The notes beneath the pieces are model-generated. The model ran no database searches. It was not told where the DNA came from and worked only from the letters and a program-made list of their open reading frames with translations. This document shows positions 48,814 to 62,264 of a DNA stretch of 64,000 nucleotides, piece by piece. Within the stretch, counting starts at the first letter, position 1, and the number at the start of each line of letters is the position of its first letter. The stretch comes from Rhabdornis inornatus. Lineage: Eukaryota > Chordata > Aves > Passeriformes > Rhabdornithidae. The stretch is taken from the NCBI GenBank assembly GCA_013397075.1, contig VWZS01003477.1, positions 1,302,001-1,366,000 on the forward strand, given 5' to 3'. The position numbers and the translations under genes were made by a program.

Positions 48814-49490
48814 CTGACTGTCACAGTCCAATGAATTCAAACTCAAAAGCAGAAAACACTGACCCCTTATCAAGCATCTGCAGCATTACTTCAGACAGGG
48901 ATGGAGAAAATACTTGCCTTCATCCTATGCATGATTTGAATTTCTTTATGATTTACAGACTTTAAAGTAAGTTTTACCCTTCTTAAAAGAGTTTTAAAGC
49001 ATGGAAAGCAATCCAAGTTTTGAGATATTATATTAGAGGCAAATAATAAAATAAAAGAATGCATACTGGCAAAGTGCATACATGTAAAGGGTCAGCAAGT
49101 ACTGGAATGACATGAAGAAACAAGGAAGGCACAATATTAAATGCTACTGTAAGAAATAGGATGATATTCAGGAAACTGTATTTTAGGTTAAATATCAAGC
49201 AAAGCTTTCAGCAATCAAAGGAATAGTTGAACAATCTTCTTAAAAAAAGGGAGAATGAAGCCAACCTTTGGAAACACTTCATACAAATTTTTACATACTG
49301 TAAAAAGGTATATTGCAGGGAATTCTTTTTAACTGGTGTGGTTATTGCAGTTCAGTGGTTCTGTTATTAAAACATTGTTTTCTTATTCATTAACTGAGAC
49401 TTAAGAAAAATAATTGTGGTTTATTAATGAACATAAATTAATTTTCTAACGTGTTTACAGAACAGTGTCACTTTTCATTTCAGTGCTGAA

Positions 49491-49510
49491 GCACATATAT
49501 GCACATATAT
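49491..49510. repeat. GCACATATAT twice in tandem
   Basis: Two perfect adjacent 10-base copies, at 49491-49500 and 49501-49510. Confidence 0.85.
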
Positions 49511-52500
49511 GGACAAAGACATACAATGTCAGGTAAGTATGTGATAAAGAGATATAGCATATAGAACAGTCCTATTTTATGCAGAAGGGTAAAGAGGAAT
49601 GATCTGTGTCTTTCTATAACTATGATTAAATCACCTTTTTGTGTCTGTCTGTAGTCTGGGGTATAGAGGATGGCTGTCTAGATGGTCTGCCAGCTATTTT
49701 CATGTCTGCAAGCAATCAGTCATTCCAGTAAGTTTTGCTCTGTGTGTGCTCTTGTTACGCTTTAAAACGTTAGTCTGCTTACATTTCCAGAGCACAACAT
49801 TTCCCACAGAGCAGTGGAGTGAAACAGCCCAGGAAACCTTAATTTTCTCAGAAATCTTTAATAATTAGAGCAGTGACATTACTAGCATGATGATCAAATA
49901 GCTCTACTTGGAATCTGCTTTTTCCATATCAAGCAGCTATTGGTCTTGGGAGTGAGACTAACTGTATAGGTGGTTCTGAGTGCATCATATCACAACAAAG
50001 AAATCCAGCAGTCTCCCTCTCTCCAAAACCAGGGAGATAGAGCACTAGAGCCACATATCAAAAGCATGCAATCAACACTGGGACCTAGATCCAACAAAGA
50101 GTGATTTTCACCAAGTCCTTTATGCAGTACCACAGAGTACTCTGTTGGACTCAAGCATACAAAAGGGACCATCAAGTACCTCAACATTTAGATGCAGGAG
50201 TGAAGGAGCCCCAGAAAGCTGACTCATGGCCAAGGTCAGCTAGCACAGGGCAGGAGATGAAGCTGAGCTTAGAAGGCTCCAGCTAAGCATCCCCAAAGAG
50301 TGGAGCACAGAGATTCCACAGCCACAGCTCTGACCTACTAGCTTCCTCCATCATCCATTGTCCCAGAGCTTTAGTTGGAAGCTGGATACACAGCTTGGGG
50401 CAACCACTGCCTCTTCCTGCTTTGCCATCCCAGCTCACCAGCCAGAAGTATTTCAGCAAACCTCCATGTCAACACCAACCACATCCTTGCAGTTATATCC
50501 CGCTTTGTCATCATTCCTCTACAGTAATTCCTTCAAAGTACATTTCTGTAGAAAATACCAACAAAAATGTTGTGCCCAACTATCCATGATGCTCACCCCC
50601 GACCACTGCTTGGCATGAGCCATGGCAGGGCATCCTGCCTGGCCTGCAGCCACGCTCCCAACCACCCTGACACTGCATGAATCACCAAATCCAAACTCAG
50701 TATCAAAAGAATGGTTTTGCTCCTAATGTGCCATTTGCTAAAGCTGACACCTTTGTTGAGCAGGACTGAGTATGATTCAGGGAGCCCTGGGCAGTGTCTC
50801 CCTGAAGAGTGAGGCAATGCAGAAGAGGCAGCTACTGAGAAACCTCCAGTGCCCAGCTCCACATGATCTTGGAATATTAGATTTATCAGTACTAAAAATA
50901 AAACCATGTGATGCAGACTCATGCACTGGAGAGTCTGTTGTTAATGCCATGAAAACCAATAGCTGAGATACTGTAACCACAAACCAGTCATCTAGACTTA
51001 ATAATCTTATTTGCATTTATGACCCAGTTAGTTAACGCTATTTTAACAGAAATTGTGCCAGCCTTCTTAATCTTCCTAAAATTCTGTTATTATTACTGCA
51101 TAGGCACATGCACAATTTATTAGGCATTGATTTCCCCAAACTCTCAAGTAGGGAGGGTTTTTTTCCATACCATTTCACTGATTCCAATCAGCAGGTTTGC
51201 ACTATGCTTGCCATTTGAAGGCCAAATATCAGCATTTTCCATTAACATTTTGGAATTACTTTATCTTCTGGCAATTAAGCAGAAATTAGTTTCTTTTTTT
51301 GCATATATAGCTTTCCCCTCTCAGGAGGATTTGATTTCCAAGGTATTTTCAAATATGTAACTCATACCTTTGAAATCTGTATACAACATCATTAATTATT
51401 GTTCAGAATATTTTGAGTTATCCTAAAATACCATGTTACCTATAAAGGACCACAACCCAAGAGAATAACTACACCAGATCTGAGCTGAATGTAAGACTGC
51501 AGGTACTGTTCCTGGGGAGGTTACTATCAGGTAAAATGGCAGGACTACATGAACTGGCTGACTGATGTCTTGCAAGTGTCAAATTCGCATACAGGCAAAT
51601 GTAATTTAATCCAACCAAAATCTTGACAAAAATCATGAACTGCTCATCACTATATACTCACATACACATCACATACTCACATGCATATCCATGAAAACAA
51701 TAAGCACTGGAAGTGTCCCAATGAGAGGTGCTCTGCAGGCAAACAAAACCAGTAATTTTCTCAGCTCAAGATGGATTATTTTCTTTAACAGTTTAGCTGA
51801 AGACTTCAGGCAAAGCCAACAGTTCCTTACATCATGCCTTCCAGTCACTGTAAGTGAAATGAACTTGAGAACACAAGTGCAGAAAGTTCTCTAGCTTTAG
51901 GGCCTTTTTAGGAGACAAAGATCTTTTACTCAGATATGTAATGCACATATGACCAGAAAAAGGCAACTCAACACCTTCTACCCAAATTTAAAATCACATC
52001 AGTTCTTGACCTCATTACATTTCTGGAATCCCATCCCTGAATGCATCTGTTTAGCCACACATCTTGGCGACTTCAAGAGATGCTGGGAACAACCCTTACC
52101 TGGGTTACTCTGTTTCAATGCTTGAAAAGAGACCAAGTCACTCTGAATTCAGGCACCACTCACACAGGGGTGCTCTCTACTGTTACTGAGAATCAGAAGT
52201 AATTCCACACCTTGCATACAGCTATTAATGAAATTGCACCACTAACCTAACACTTTATGTTAAGAAGGAAGGACAACCAGCAACAGAATATGAATACATC
52301 CCTGATAGCTAGTCTTAAAAACTTAGGTCTAATATTCCCTCCAAAACTGATCAACATTGATTATTGCAGCTGTAAATATTTCTGAGATATATAATATTTC
52401 CATTAAAATAACCTTTTAAAAACCTTGTTGAATCCTTTAGCAAAACAACTTACTGCTGTAGTGACTTTCACACTTCAATCACAGATCCGAACAAGAATTT

Positions 52501-53540
52501 CCTTTTATCAGTTTTGGAATTTGCAACCTTCTGATTTCTTTAAATAGTCACTCACTTTAGTGCTTTAAGACAAGCAAACAGAAACTTACCCCAATCTACC
52601 TTCTCATTACCATTTGCTGGCTTATACAGTTTTAGCATGCCTCTTCTCTGACTCATCTGCTTTCTAAGCTCCACAATTTTCACAATTTTCTTCAGTTACT
52701 CTCCATGACTGAGACTTCCCCAATTCTTTTTCAGCTTCATCTTGTGTTCCCAGAACTCCCACTAACTCTTGAATGCTATTTTGAGGTGATACATGGGCGT
52801 TCTTGATATATTGGCTTTTACTTCTGGTAACAATCTCCATGCCGTTCTTAATTACTTTTCCTTTTTTTTAATGGCCATTCTCAATGATATGTTTTCAAAA
52901 TTACTTGGATTTTTTCTATTACTATTGTATTTTCCAAGTCAGCCACATAACAAAAAAGAGCTTGCCGTTCTCAGGTCCAGCTCCTTCCTAAGTGGAGCTC
53001 TCCAAGGGCGGTGTAGGACTGACAGCCTCATAGCTCTCCATGCTCAGGGATCAGACACTATTTAGGCAATTCCCAATTCTGCCTTTCAGCAGAGCTAATG
53101 GGGCAGGCAAAATGGCACAACAGTGCTGTTTCATGCTTCTGAGAACAGAAAATCCCCACCAGTTTGAAGTGGGGATCTATCAACATACCACTGTTAATAG
53201 ATCTAACCGGGTAATGCACCTTTTGCTTCTATGTTCAATGTAGGTTTTGAGCCATCTTAGTCATACCATGTTTTTTAATAACCATCTGTGAAGGACAACG
53301 AAACTTTCTAAAACCTTTCATGATCTGAATCCAATGATTTTCCATATTCCAAACCACCTTTCTTCCTCTCAGTTTGGCATAATTTCCTTCTGTGCAATCT
53401 CAACAGCTGCAAGCTATGAATTGTGACCTGTCAGTAATTATAATTTCAGCTAATTTGCCAACTACTAATATAAGCTTACTGGGACGTAATACTCTAGACG
53501 CTTCCTGGAGCCTTGTAACAAATTTATAGTTCACATTTTT

Positions 53541-53574
53541 ATTATTATTTGTTATTTATTATTATTTGTTATTT
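53541..53574. repeat. Perfect 17-base tandem repeat, AT-rich
   Basis: ATTATTATTTGTTATTT occurs at 53541-53557 and 53558-53574. It is a simple ATT/GTT-type low-complexity block. Confidence 0.85.
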
Positions 53575-55294
53575 CTAATAAGACTGTATATATTTTGTCC
53601 AACACCTCAACCACCTCATACTTGAGCTCTCAATAAATTTAGACACAAATCTGTGGTGAGGATTTGCATTAATAAGTAATTTAACATTTCTGCAATATAC
53701 TGCCTTTTTGAACTGCTCACTCTGTGCACAGCAATCCAGCAAGCCCATCAGTTGTCTCACCAACTTCCAGCTTTTCATTCATTTAAAGCACATTCTGTTA
53801 TTTGTTCCTCTATTTTCCTTCAGCTGCATGCTCCACTGTCAGCATTTTGGCCTTTTGGGGTTCATTTTTATGTGTGGTAGGATTACCTTATGGGCTTATT
53901 TTCCTTGGAGAGTCTCAGAGCTAAGCATCTTCTGAAGACAGTAGTTTTCTTCTCTCCAGGCAAGGTGCACACAAAAAACCATCAAGTTACTGGATCTCAG
54001 TTGCAGGACCTCAGGGTAGAGGTACTGCCCAGGATCTACTGTGGATGGAAGGGCAGATTCTCCCTTCCCTGCTTCTCTCACTTGGAGGACGACAGGGAAA
54101 AATGCTCTGGGTGTTAAAGCCTGGGCAGAGAACACTTTTACTGTAACTTTCTCCCTGTTTGTTAGATTTCAAAACACACCAGAAGGTTACAAAGTAATCT
54201 CATTTCTGGCTTGACACACAAAAAAATACAAGTATTTTATATGGTCATCAGGAGTAGAATAACAAATATTAACAGTTCAACAGACAAAAAGCTGGAAAAG
54301 TTTCGTATTTTTAAGTTTAAATTTGCAAATTTTGGGTCGGAGATGACTTTTGAATGCTTGTGTAAATGAACACTGTAGACATTAACTAAGAAAACTAAGA
54401 CAATTAATGAGATTATAGAGAAGGTCTATCTCCTGCAGACCTTACTTCCCTCATCCTAGAGACCCAGTCTCACCTCTCCTTATGAGATAAGGAGAGTTAA
54501 TAGCTCCACAAGAGATTCAGGATGAATCAATGTGTCTTATTCTGCCCTATTCATCACAGCTATATAGTGTCTATGTGTCTGATACTTTAAACAGGAAAAG
54601 TGTCCCTTGCAGTCTGTCGCAGCCACAGAAGAACAAGTAGAGTATGTTAAAAGTACAACATATACAAAAAATAACCAAAACAGAAAACAACAAAAAACCC
54701 TGCTCATGTTGTTTGACCCTTTGTTCTTCTCTAGTATTACATGCCTTTATGTTACCTAGGCTGAACAGGAGTTTATTAAGCTACTCTGTAAGAGGCCCAA
54801 AATAAATAACATTTGACTTGCTTTAACAATACAGGGCATTGCCTTTCCTTGCAAATAACCTGAGCTGACAGTCACAGTATGCAATCCTCGTGTTTTCTAA
54901 ACAACTCTTCAAGTAATTCTTATTGTAGCACTAACCAAAATGAACAGCTGTAAGTGAAACAATAAATCCATGAAATGGCATGACTTGATGCATATTTTGA
55001 ACAAAAAGTCAGCACTGTTGAATAGTGCCAGTGCAGTGCTTAGGATCTACATAAACCCTCTCAGGTTGGTTGACGGAACTCTTCTAAGCGCCATTCTTTG
55101 TGGGAGACTCAGGAAGAGCTGCTGTATAAATCTTCTTCACTGGGAAAAACTCTCACTTCAGCTGCTTGCTCCCACGGCTGGTTCCCATCTTACTGTTCCT
55201 TCATTTGTGCCAATGCGCATCAGATTGCAGAAAGAATGCCTCACAACTGTTAAGTTGTTGCTGAACTACACTGCAGGAAAATAAACTTCTTGAA

Positions 55295-55640
55295 TAAGCT
55301 GTGATACCACAAGGCTGTCCATGGAAGTGCATCCATGCCCCCTTGGACAGCATGGCAGTGACAGGAGCAGCCTGGCCATGCAGAGCACATTCATCTGATG
55401 GCTGTGCCCAAGTGCTCAACTTGAGCTTCACCTGTCTTGTTAAACCCCGCAGCCAAAGGCAGGCTGCAGTCCTACAGATCTTCAAAACCTGGGTGCCTTC
55501 TGAGGGAGCTCTTGGCAAAGAGGAAGCCTGTGCTGGTGTACAGCCCAGGCTGGAGCACCAAGCCCTGGAGAACAAAACCCATGAAGTCTATGGTTTGGTT
55601 TTACAACCCCTGAACACAGAGGTCCTCTCTGGCCATTAGA
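55295..55640. other. GC-rich patch of unknown origin in the upstream intron
   Basis: This stretch of about 345 bases is clearly richer in G+C than its surroundings. It carries open frames on both strands (plus 55301-55639, 112 codons; minus 55201-55575, 124 codons). Neither translation resembles a family that I recognise, and there is no CR1 motif, poly-A tail or splice-like pairing. It could be an old retrocopy, a decayed repeat or a regulatory island. I do not call a gene. Confidence 0.4.
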
Positions 55641-57599
55641 GGCTATTCAAAGCACCAGGAGGACATGAGTTAAAAGAGGATGATCTGCTCTTCTCATCAC
55701 GAGGCTGATGCATCCCTCAAGACTGTATTATTCCTAACTATAATCTGAGAAAATATTCAGATCGTGAGACTGGTGAATTTTGGGGGATTTTAGCACTTCT
55801 ATTTTGGGTGCAAAACTATTGGCATCTTGCCCCAAACTGGCATCACAGCCAAAAACAGAATTCATGATTGAAAGGTTTATTTTTCTTTCTTCTACAGTAC
55901 TCTTTCCATCTCCCACACTCACTATAAATAATGCACAACTCTCATGTGAAGTGAATTAAAAAAGGTTGAAGGCCAGAAATACATATACTCCACAAACAGA
56001 TCCTAAAACTCCTTTCTTTTTGGGCAGCTATGTGATCCAGGCTAACTTACCCTCTCACCATGTACCCAAAATCTAGAGGGTATTATAATTCATCCATAGT
56101 AAAGAGATTTTCTTCCCAATTGGTTTTTCTTTTGTGTGTGCTAAATCCACACTGTTCTAAGACTCAAGCTGTGCCTACTCTTACTATTTAACAAAGCTCT
56201 CATTTGAGACTCATCCCTGCTCATACAGCCCAAGCATTTGAAGTCTACATAATACTTTTAAGCCATTTCTGGTCTGAGAGTCCAAAACATGACTCTCTGG
56301 ATATAGGATTTAAGTAATTCTCATTTTTATCACGATCCAGCAAAATGAGAACCAAGCTCCAGAAATAAGGGTAAAATTGACAAACCCCACTTTTTAATCT
56401 TAAATCTACAGTCACTACACTAAGGACACAGCAATGCTACTCCTAAGAACAGAAAGAAAGATTAAAAGACTCCCAAGGACAAAAGACTTAGATTACTTCA
56501 TTAACCTTCTTGATTTTTAAAATTCTCTTGCTAAAAGAAAAAATCCAATGCAGTTAAATCATCTTTTCTAATTACATTCTCTGTTCCTGAAGCATACACT
56601 AACTACATTTTGGTGTCCACTTTATATCACCACTGCATGATATTAACCACAATTTACAGTACTGTATTTTGTTCACTAGTAAAGGTATTTAATGACTGAT
56701 AATGGCAGACATTGGAGGTACTTATTCTAGGACAGAAATTCTCAGCTAAAGAACCATGAAGAGCATTCAGGAACTACAGCCATACTCTTCTGAAAACAGA
56801 TGAGAGGAGGTGATCCCAAAAAAACGTTTTTCTAATGAGAGGTCATTGTAGAAAGAAGATCATTCTACAGCACTGGACTGAACAATCTGAAGTGGCTTAA
56901 GGAACTATTTTCAACCCACAGGGCATAGAGGCAAATATTATGACAACAGGTAAGTATGATAAAAAGCATGAACTTGCCAGGGAGGCTTTTAAGACTCCTA
57001 TGCATAACCACAGGCACATTGTAAGAAAAAGGTTCAGCCCCAGAGCCAGGCTTGTAAGGAAGAACTGTGTCATATGGCCCAAAGACAAGAGTTCTCTCAA
57101 GGTAATGCTACGCTACATGGAAAAGCAACATAAAATATATATTTGCTTAACATATTTCTGATAGAATATTTTGTGAAAGTTTCCTTGAAAAAAATAATCT
57201 GCATCTGTACCTTTTCAGACAGATTTGAGACAAAAGAATGTCAAAATACTTTTATCCAAGTTTCGGCTTCTGTTACCTAAAGGGGACAGGTTACACAGGA
57301 AGAGCTAGGACAGAAACAACTAAAGGAGAGGTTAAAAAAAATACTGCAGTTGAGAAAGATATCAGCCTCTAAAGTTCACAAGCATCTGCTTCTTCAAAAT
57401 CAGCTGAATTGTGCTTGTTCCCGAAAGGAACACCTAAGCACTTTAATCTGCTCTTGTACCAACTTCCCAGAAGGGTTTGGAGCCTGTTTGTGGACCAAAG
57501 TTGCAGAAGCTTCTGGAAGCAAAGCAGCAGCACAGATACTGGGCTGCAGAGCCAGTCTACCATCTGCTGGCTTCCTGCTAGGCTCATTCTCATGAATAG

Positions 57600-57915
57600 A
57601 GAATCATAGAATCTTAGAGTGGCTGGAGATTGGAAGAAAACTTGAATACCATCTAAGTTCCAACCCCCTGCCATGGGCAAGGACACCTTGCACTAGACCA
57701 GGTCACTGAGAGAGCCATCCTAGAACACTGGCTTTGATTCTGGCCTTGAACACTTCCAGAGACGAGGCACCCACAGCTTCCCTGGGCAACCTGTTCCAGT
57801 GACTCACCACCCTCACAGTAAAGAACTTCTTCCTATTATCTAATCTAAACTCCCCTCTTTCAGTTTAAAGTCATTCCCCTTTGTCCTATCCCTACATGCC
57901 CTTGTAAAAAGTCAC
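57600..57915 (-). mobile_element. CR1 LINE fragment, 3' end
   Basis: This fragment is about 315 bases in minus orientation, the same sense as TULP4. It begins at its 3' terminus with GAATCATAGAATC, the reverse complement of the CR1 end repeat. It continues with CAACCCCCTGCCATGGGCA, CCTGGGCAACCTGTTCCAGT and AAAGAACTTCTTCC, all standard CR1 3' UTR blocks. It fades out near CATGCCCTTGTAAA. The copy is 5'-truncated and non-coding. Minus-strand open frames overlapping its right edge (near 57369-57686) are by-products of this element and flanking intron. Confidence 0.92.
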
Positions 57916-59097
57916 TAAACTTCAAGAATAAAAACAACAATCAAAAAGAGCAGGAAAAAAGGAAAGATTCTAATCTAATAGAAGAAGTGGTGTTACTGCA
58001 AGACCTGAATAGAATTAACTCTGTACTTTCTTAGCCAACTGTCTTTTGACTACTTTCACAAACTCCTGTAGATGTAGCAATGCACTGATTACTACTTAAA
58101 AAACTAGTAGTAAATGAGACATTTTCTTTATTTCTATGCCACATATGCTATCATCTTCTCCTCTAACAGTAAGACATACCAAATGCTTTCTGACCTGAGC
58201 ATGTTCCTCAATGACAACTCTGACAGAATGACAAGGGTCAGAAATATTCATAAGAATTGTACTAAATATAGCACATAAACCACCGAAGGCAATTGCTTCT
58301 CAATGCTAGATACCTATGACATTGACATAGATTCTCATTTGAATTCAACTCCAAATTCATACATACAGATATACACCATAAATCAGCATCTGGATGATCT
58401 ACAGTACAGAACTGAGGTGCTTTCTCTGCTCAAAGAGAGCTGCAAGTAGTAAGAAGAGCAGGAATAAACAGGAAACAAAAAAGCTCTCTTGTTCAAAGAT
58501 CAGCAGCTGCATAGAGTTCTTAAAACATTCATGTAACAATGTATGACAATAAATGTGCTATTCTACAGTTTCCCCCTTCCTAGTCCTGTCTGTCACCCTT
58601 CCATGTTCCTGTGGTGCTGCCTGATCCCGCAGCCCAAAGATCACAGCACACACAGCACTGTCACAACAGCTACAAAATGAGTACTCAGCACCAGTGTCCA
58701 ACTTGCTCACAATTACTTGATAAAGCCAGATTCTTTAGAATTATTTCATATAAACTAAGTGTCATTATGGAGGTCTGCATGTCTTTGAAATGACCCCCTA
58801 TGAAGTCTGAGTCAGACCAGCCTGCAGACACAAACGCATCCAGTTTTGGCCGAGGAGTGAGTCTGGATAATAAGACACAAAGCTGTCTCTGTTACACCAT
58901 ACCTATTATCTCCAGCAGTTCCTTTCTTTCTTCCCAATTTCTGCCCTAATACAGTCACACAATGGTCCAAAGAGAAAAAGGAAACAGTCACCAGTCAAAT
59001 AGAAAGAAACCGTCATTAACAGCACAACCAGCACTTCTCAGCTTTTCTGTGAACTGTGGCATTTGTGGAGCTCAATGGCCTCAACCGAGGGTGGTTA

Positions 59098-59250
59098 GAA
59101 ATCATTATCCCCAAATTATTCATGGGGAAAATAAAGCACACTCTGGTGAATTAGCTAGTCCAAGATCACACAGCCTGTGAGTAGCCAATTTGGGATTAAA
59201 CCCGGGCATCTGGAGTCCCAAACCACCAGCATCTCTAACAGGGTGGCAGG
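59098..59250 (-). mobile_element. MIR-like (CORE-SINE) relic
   Basis: Read on the plus strand, this region follows the reverse complement of the MIR consensus in order: ATTATCCCC, CATGGGGAAAATAAAGCACA, CCAAGATCACACAGCC, GGGATTAAACCCGGGCATCT, GGAGTCCCAAACCACC and CTCTAAC. The tRNA-derived B-box-like GGGATTAAACCCGGG and the CORE segment are both present. The element is therefore a near-full-length copy in minus orientation, the same sense as TULP4. It is much better preserved than the other two candidate SINE relics in the window. Confidence 0.82.
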
Positions 59251-59569
59251 TTCCTACATTAACTATACAGTGAGAACAAGGAGGATCTGACACTGCCGAG
59301 GGCAAATGCTGGCCTTTACATGGCACCAAGTGGACCAAGTGGATAAAGTGGTCATAATTCTGCTGGTATTTTCAGGTTCTTTTGTGTCTCACTGAGTCAA
59401 AAGAACTACCTAAATTCTTCCATTTTTTCACACTGAACATTAGTGGCCTGCTGTACTCCAGATCCCCACCTCTGCACAGTGCTGGGAGATTTTACTGGTG
59501 GCCTTCACAGATATTTACTAACAAGAGACTCATGAATGCAGGGCTTATGGCAATGGCAAGCCATGGTAT

Positions 59570-59960
59570 TTAACACTGTTTACCTTTTCATACCATGCTT
59601 AAATTTCTTTAGTCCCTTTCTATCCAAACTCATCCTATTTCTTCCCCACCACCAAATCTTTGTACAAGCTCGTTCTAGTCTCCCTTCCTCTGCCTCTTCA
59701 TGTCCTTGTGAAGCACCATTCCTCAGCCATTTCCTCTCTCTCCTTTGACAGTTCCCACCCCCAGTCTCCTCGATGGGCTTTCCATTTCAAACCTCCCTCC
59801 AGCAATGCCTTTCCTCACCTTCCAGTCTTCTTTCCCAGACAAGTTCACTTGTCTTCTCCCACCACAGCCCTTCCTCATGAATTCTGCTCCCCCCTCCCAA
59901 CAGTTCCTTTCTTCAAACTATACACATCACTTTCATTTCACCTGCTCTCTGTTTTCCTTA
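59570..59960. other. Pyrimidine-rich stretch
   Basis: The plus strand is strongly C/T-biased over about 390 bases, with runs such as CCTCTCTCTCC and CCCCCCTCCC; the TULP4 transcript strand is correspondingly purine-rich. The 151-codon plus-strand frame at 59660-60115 is a product of this bias (Ser/Pro/Leu/Phe-rich) and has no recognised similarity. Confidence 0.6.
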
Positions 59961-62240
59961 TTTCCAGCCTCAGCTTGGTTGTTTCAATTCAGAAGCAGCT
60001 GAAGCAGAAACAGTCCAACCTCATCCCTGGAGCATCAGATACCATTGCACTGAGTCACTTTGTGGGATGGATGCATGTACAGTTTGACCAGCACAGGAAA
60101 ATACTTAACTGCTAAAATTTAAATTTCTTCCCTCAGATTTCAAGGAGTTATAAATTGGTCTACAAGCAGACCTGGGGAATATGGAGACAGAAATCCCTAT
60201 TCCTTGATACAGAGGTAACAGAAGTATTCAAAGACAAAGAAGTATCATCTTGAAATCAGACAAACAAGTAATAAAAAATTGAGCCCAAGAGGTCCCAGCT
60301 GACAAACCTGTAGGCACAGTAAAACACAGTGTCTAACAAGAGGTGTCAGACCACCTCAGTAACACACAAGCCTTTAAACTAAGAGAGCACTCTGCTGCTT
60401 CAGTCAGGACATTAAGACAAAATTCCCCTCTCAAAAAAATCTATGCTGTTAACTCTACCTGTACTTATTCTAAAGAGTAGCAGAGGACATGTCTGCTGCA
60501 CCCACTCCTCTCTGTAATTCACACACTATACCTAACAACCTCATGTCTGCTTTGCTCCTGAAATACATCCTCTGCACAGAAAACTCACAATATGGATTTT
60601 CCAAGCTAAATGCAACTGTACCAAAGCAAACCTCTCTATATTATATCCAGTGAAGTTTCCATAGCAGTATCTGGTTTATTCACTGTTACTGTACAACTAT
60701 TTGTCTTTAGATTAATTTTCAAGTCATCTAACAATAAAACCTTCTGAAATTAAAATTACTTTGCTTGGCTTTCCTGACAGCTTAACAACTACAACTTGAG
60801 AAGAGGCAAGGACACTCATTTTCTGGCAAAAATTTGGTGGAGAGAAAGAAACACTTTTGAAAAATATCAGTATAATGCTCTCAGTGCAGGTTAAGTATCC
60901 CACGCAGTTACATCACCTAGTGTATTCTTTTTCTAGGCTCTGTTCCCGACAAGCACCAAGAAATCAGAGCTCACATTCTTCCCCAGCAATTCCTCTCTAG
61001 TAACCAGTCAATGTATAAACACCATATAGCAAAATAAGAAAATTTTGTTCTCAAGTGAGAACTCAGTAACCACATACATGACAAAAACTACCTTGTGAGC
61101 TGTGATATTCCTACTGTAAGTCTGCTAAAAGCAAATTACATGGAAAAAAAGTATTGCCTGGATTTGTTCACATATATGCAATGATGTTTGATTTCACTTC
61201 AATTAAACTTTTTTTCATCATGAATAATCCATTTAACTAATCAACATCTGAGTTGCTCTAAGGAACACTTCATTTGATGTAAAATTAAATATAAAACAAG
61301 AGCAAAAAGTAATTAAAGGAGGACATTATTCAGCTGTTGATTTATCCTTTGCTTTTGGCATAACTATTAAGTAACTTCCAGCATTTGCTGGTTGTAGATC
61401 AAAAACCAAAGCTATGCCAAATAGAATTCTCAATTTAACAGTTCAGTGCAAGTAAATTACTTTTAAAGACAATATTTCAGAGGGGTCTTTCTGATGTTAA
61501 ATCACAGGCTGTGTTTTGCTCGCAGAAACTCTCAGAAAAAAAAGTTATGTACAAAAAAACCCAATACATGGATGAAGTTAGTAAGGGCTTGGGATTGGCA
61601 CAACGTAAATTAAAACAATGCTGGATTCTTCCTTCCCAAAACTAAGCAAATAACCATATCAGGTTTTTTTTGCCTGAGTCACTGGAGGTCATTCATCCAA
61701 CAGTATGACTAAAAAAATAAACAAATCCAGTAGTCATTCAAGTAAGGAGTTGGGTTTTTTCAGATACCAAAAATACCCTCAGCAATGCTGCCATGACTAA
61801 CAAGACAGTGCACAGGGGTTATAACAGGACAGGCTACAATCCAGTTCAAAGAGGAGAAACCTTGCTGACCTGCAGAAGTCCTGCCTGACTTCCAGCATTA
61901 CTGCTAGGAACACAGAATACCTCCTAAGGGAGCAGCAAGAGCAGCATCTGCTTTCCTTCATCAACACCCACTCTCTCCACACCGACTTTGAGCAAAAGAG
62001 CAAAGACACATTCAGCAAAGATGCATGCATGCTCCTATCTTCCTTCAAGCTAGCACCAAATGACAAGACATATACAGGGAGCATATCAAAACAAACACAC
62101 AATGCAGTCATCCAAACACCTAAGAAACATCAGGAGAAGGGACTTCTCTAAAGCTTGCTAAAGACAAACAACAGATGTAAAAATAAACCTGGTAATAGGA
62201 ATTTAGCATTTCAGTCAGAATGGTTACAACAAACTCTATT

Positions 62241-62264
62241 CTATTTTAAAATCTATTTTAAAAT
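62241..62264. repeat. Perfect 12-base tandem repeat
   Basis: CTATTTTAAAAT occurs twice without a gap. Confidence 0.85.

Noticed and set aside
48331..48873. 180-codon minus-strand open frame, the longest in the window
   Set aside because: It lies almost entirely on the antisense strand of a CR1 LINE fragment.
50624..50639. GGCAGG-GCAT-CCTGCC hairpin
   Set aside because: A 6-bp stem with a 4-base loop is expected often by chance in 64 kb.
57369..57686. 105-codon minus-strand open frame
   Set aside because: It overlaps the CR1 terminus and flanking intron, and its sequence does not match the TULP4 initiator exon or any family known to me.
59660..60115. 151-codon plus-strand open frame
   Set aside because: Composition follows the pyrimidine bias of the region; no domain, splice context or family resemblance was seen.
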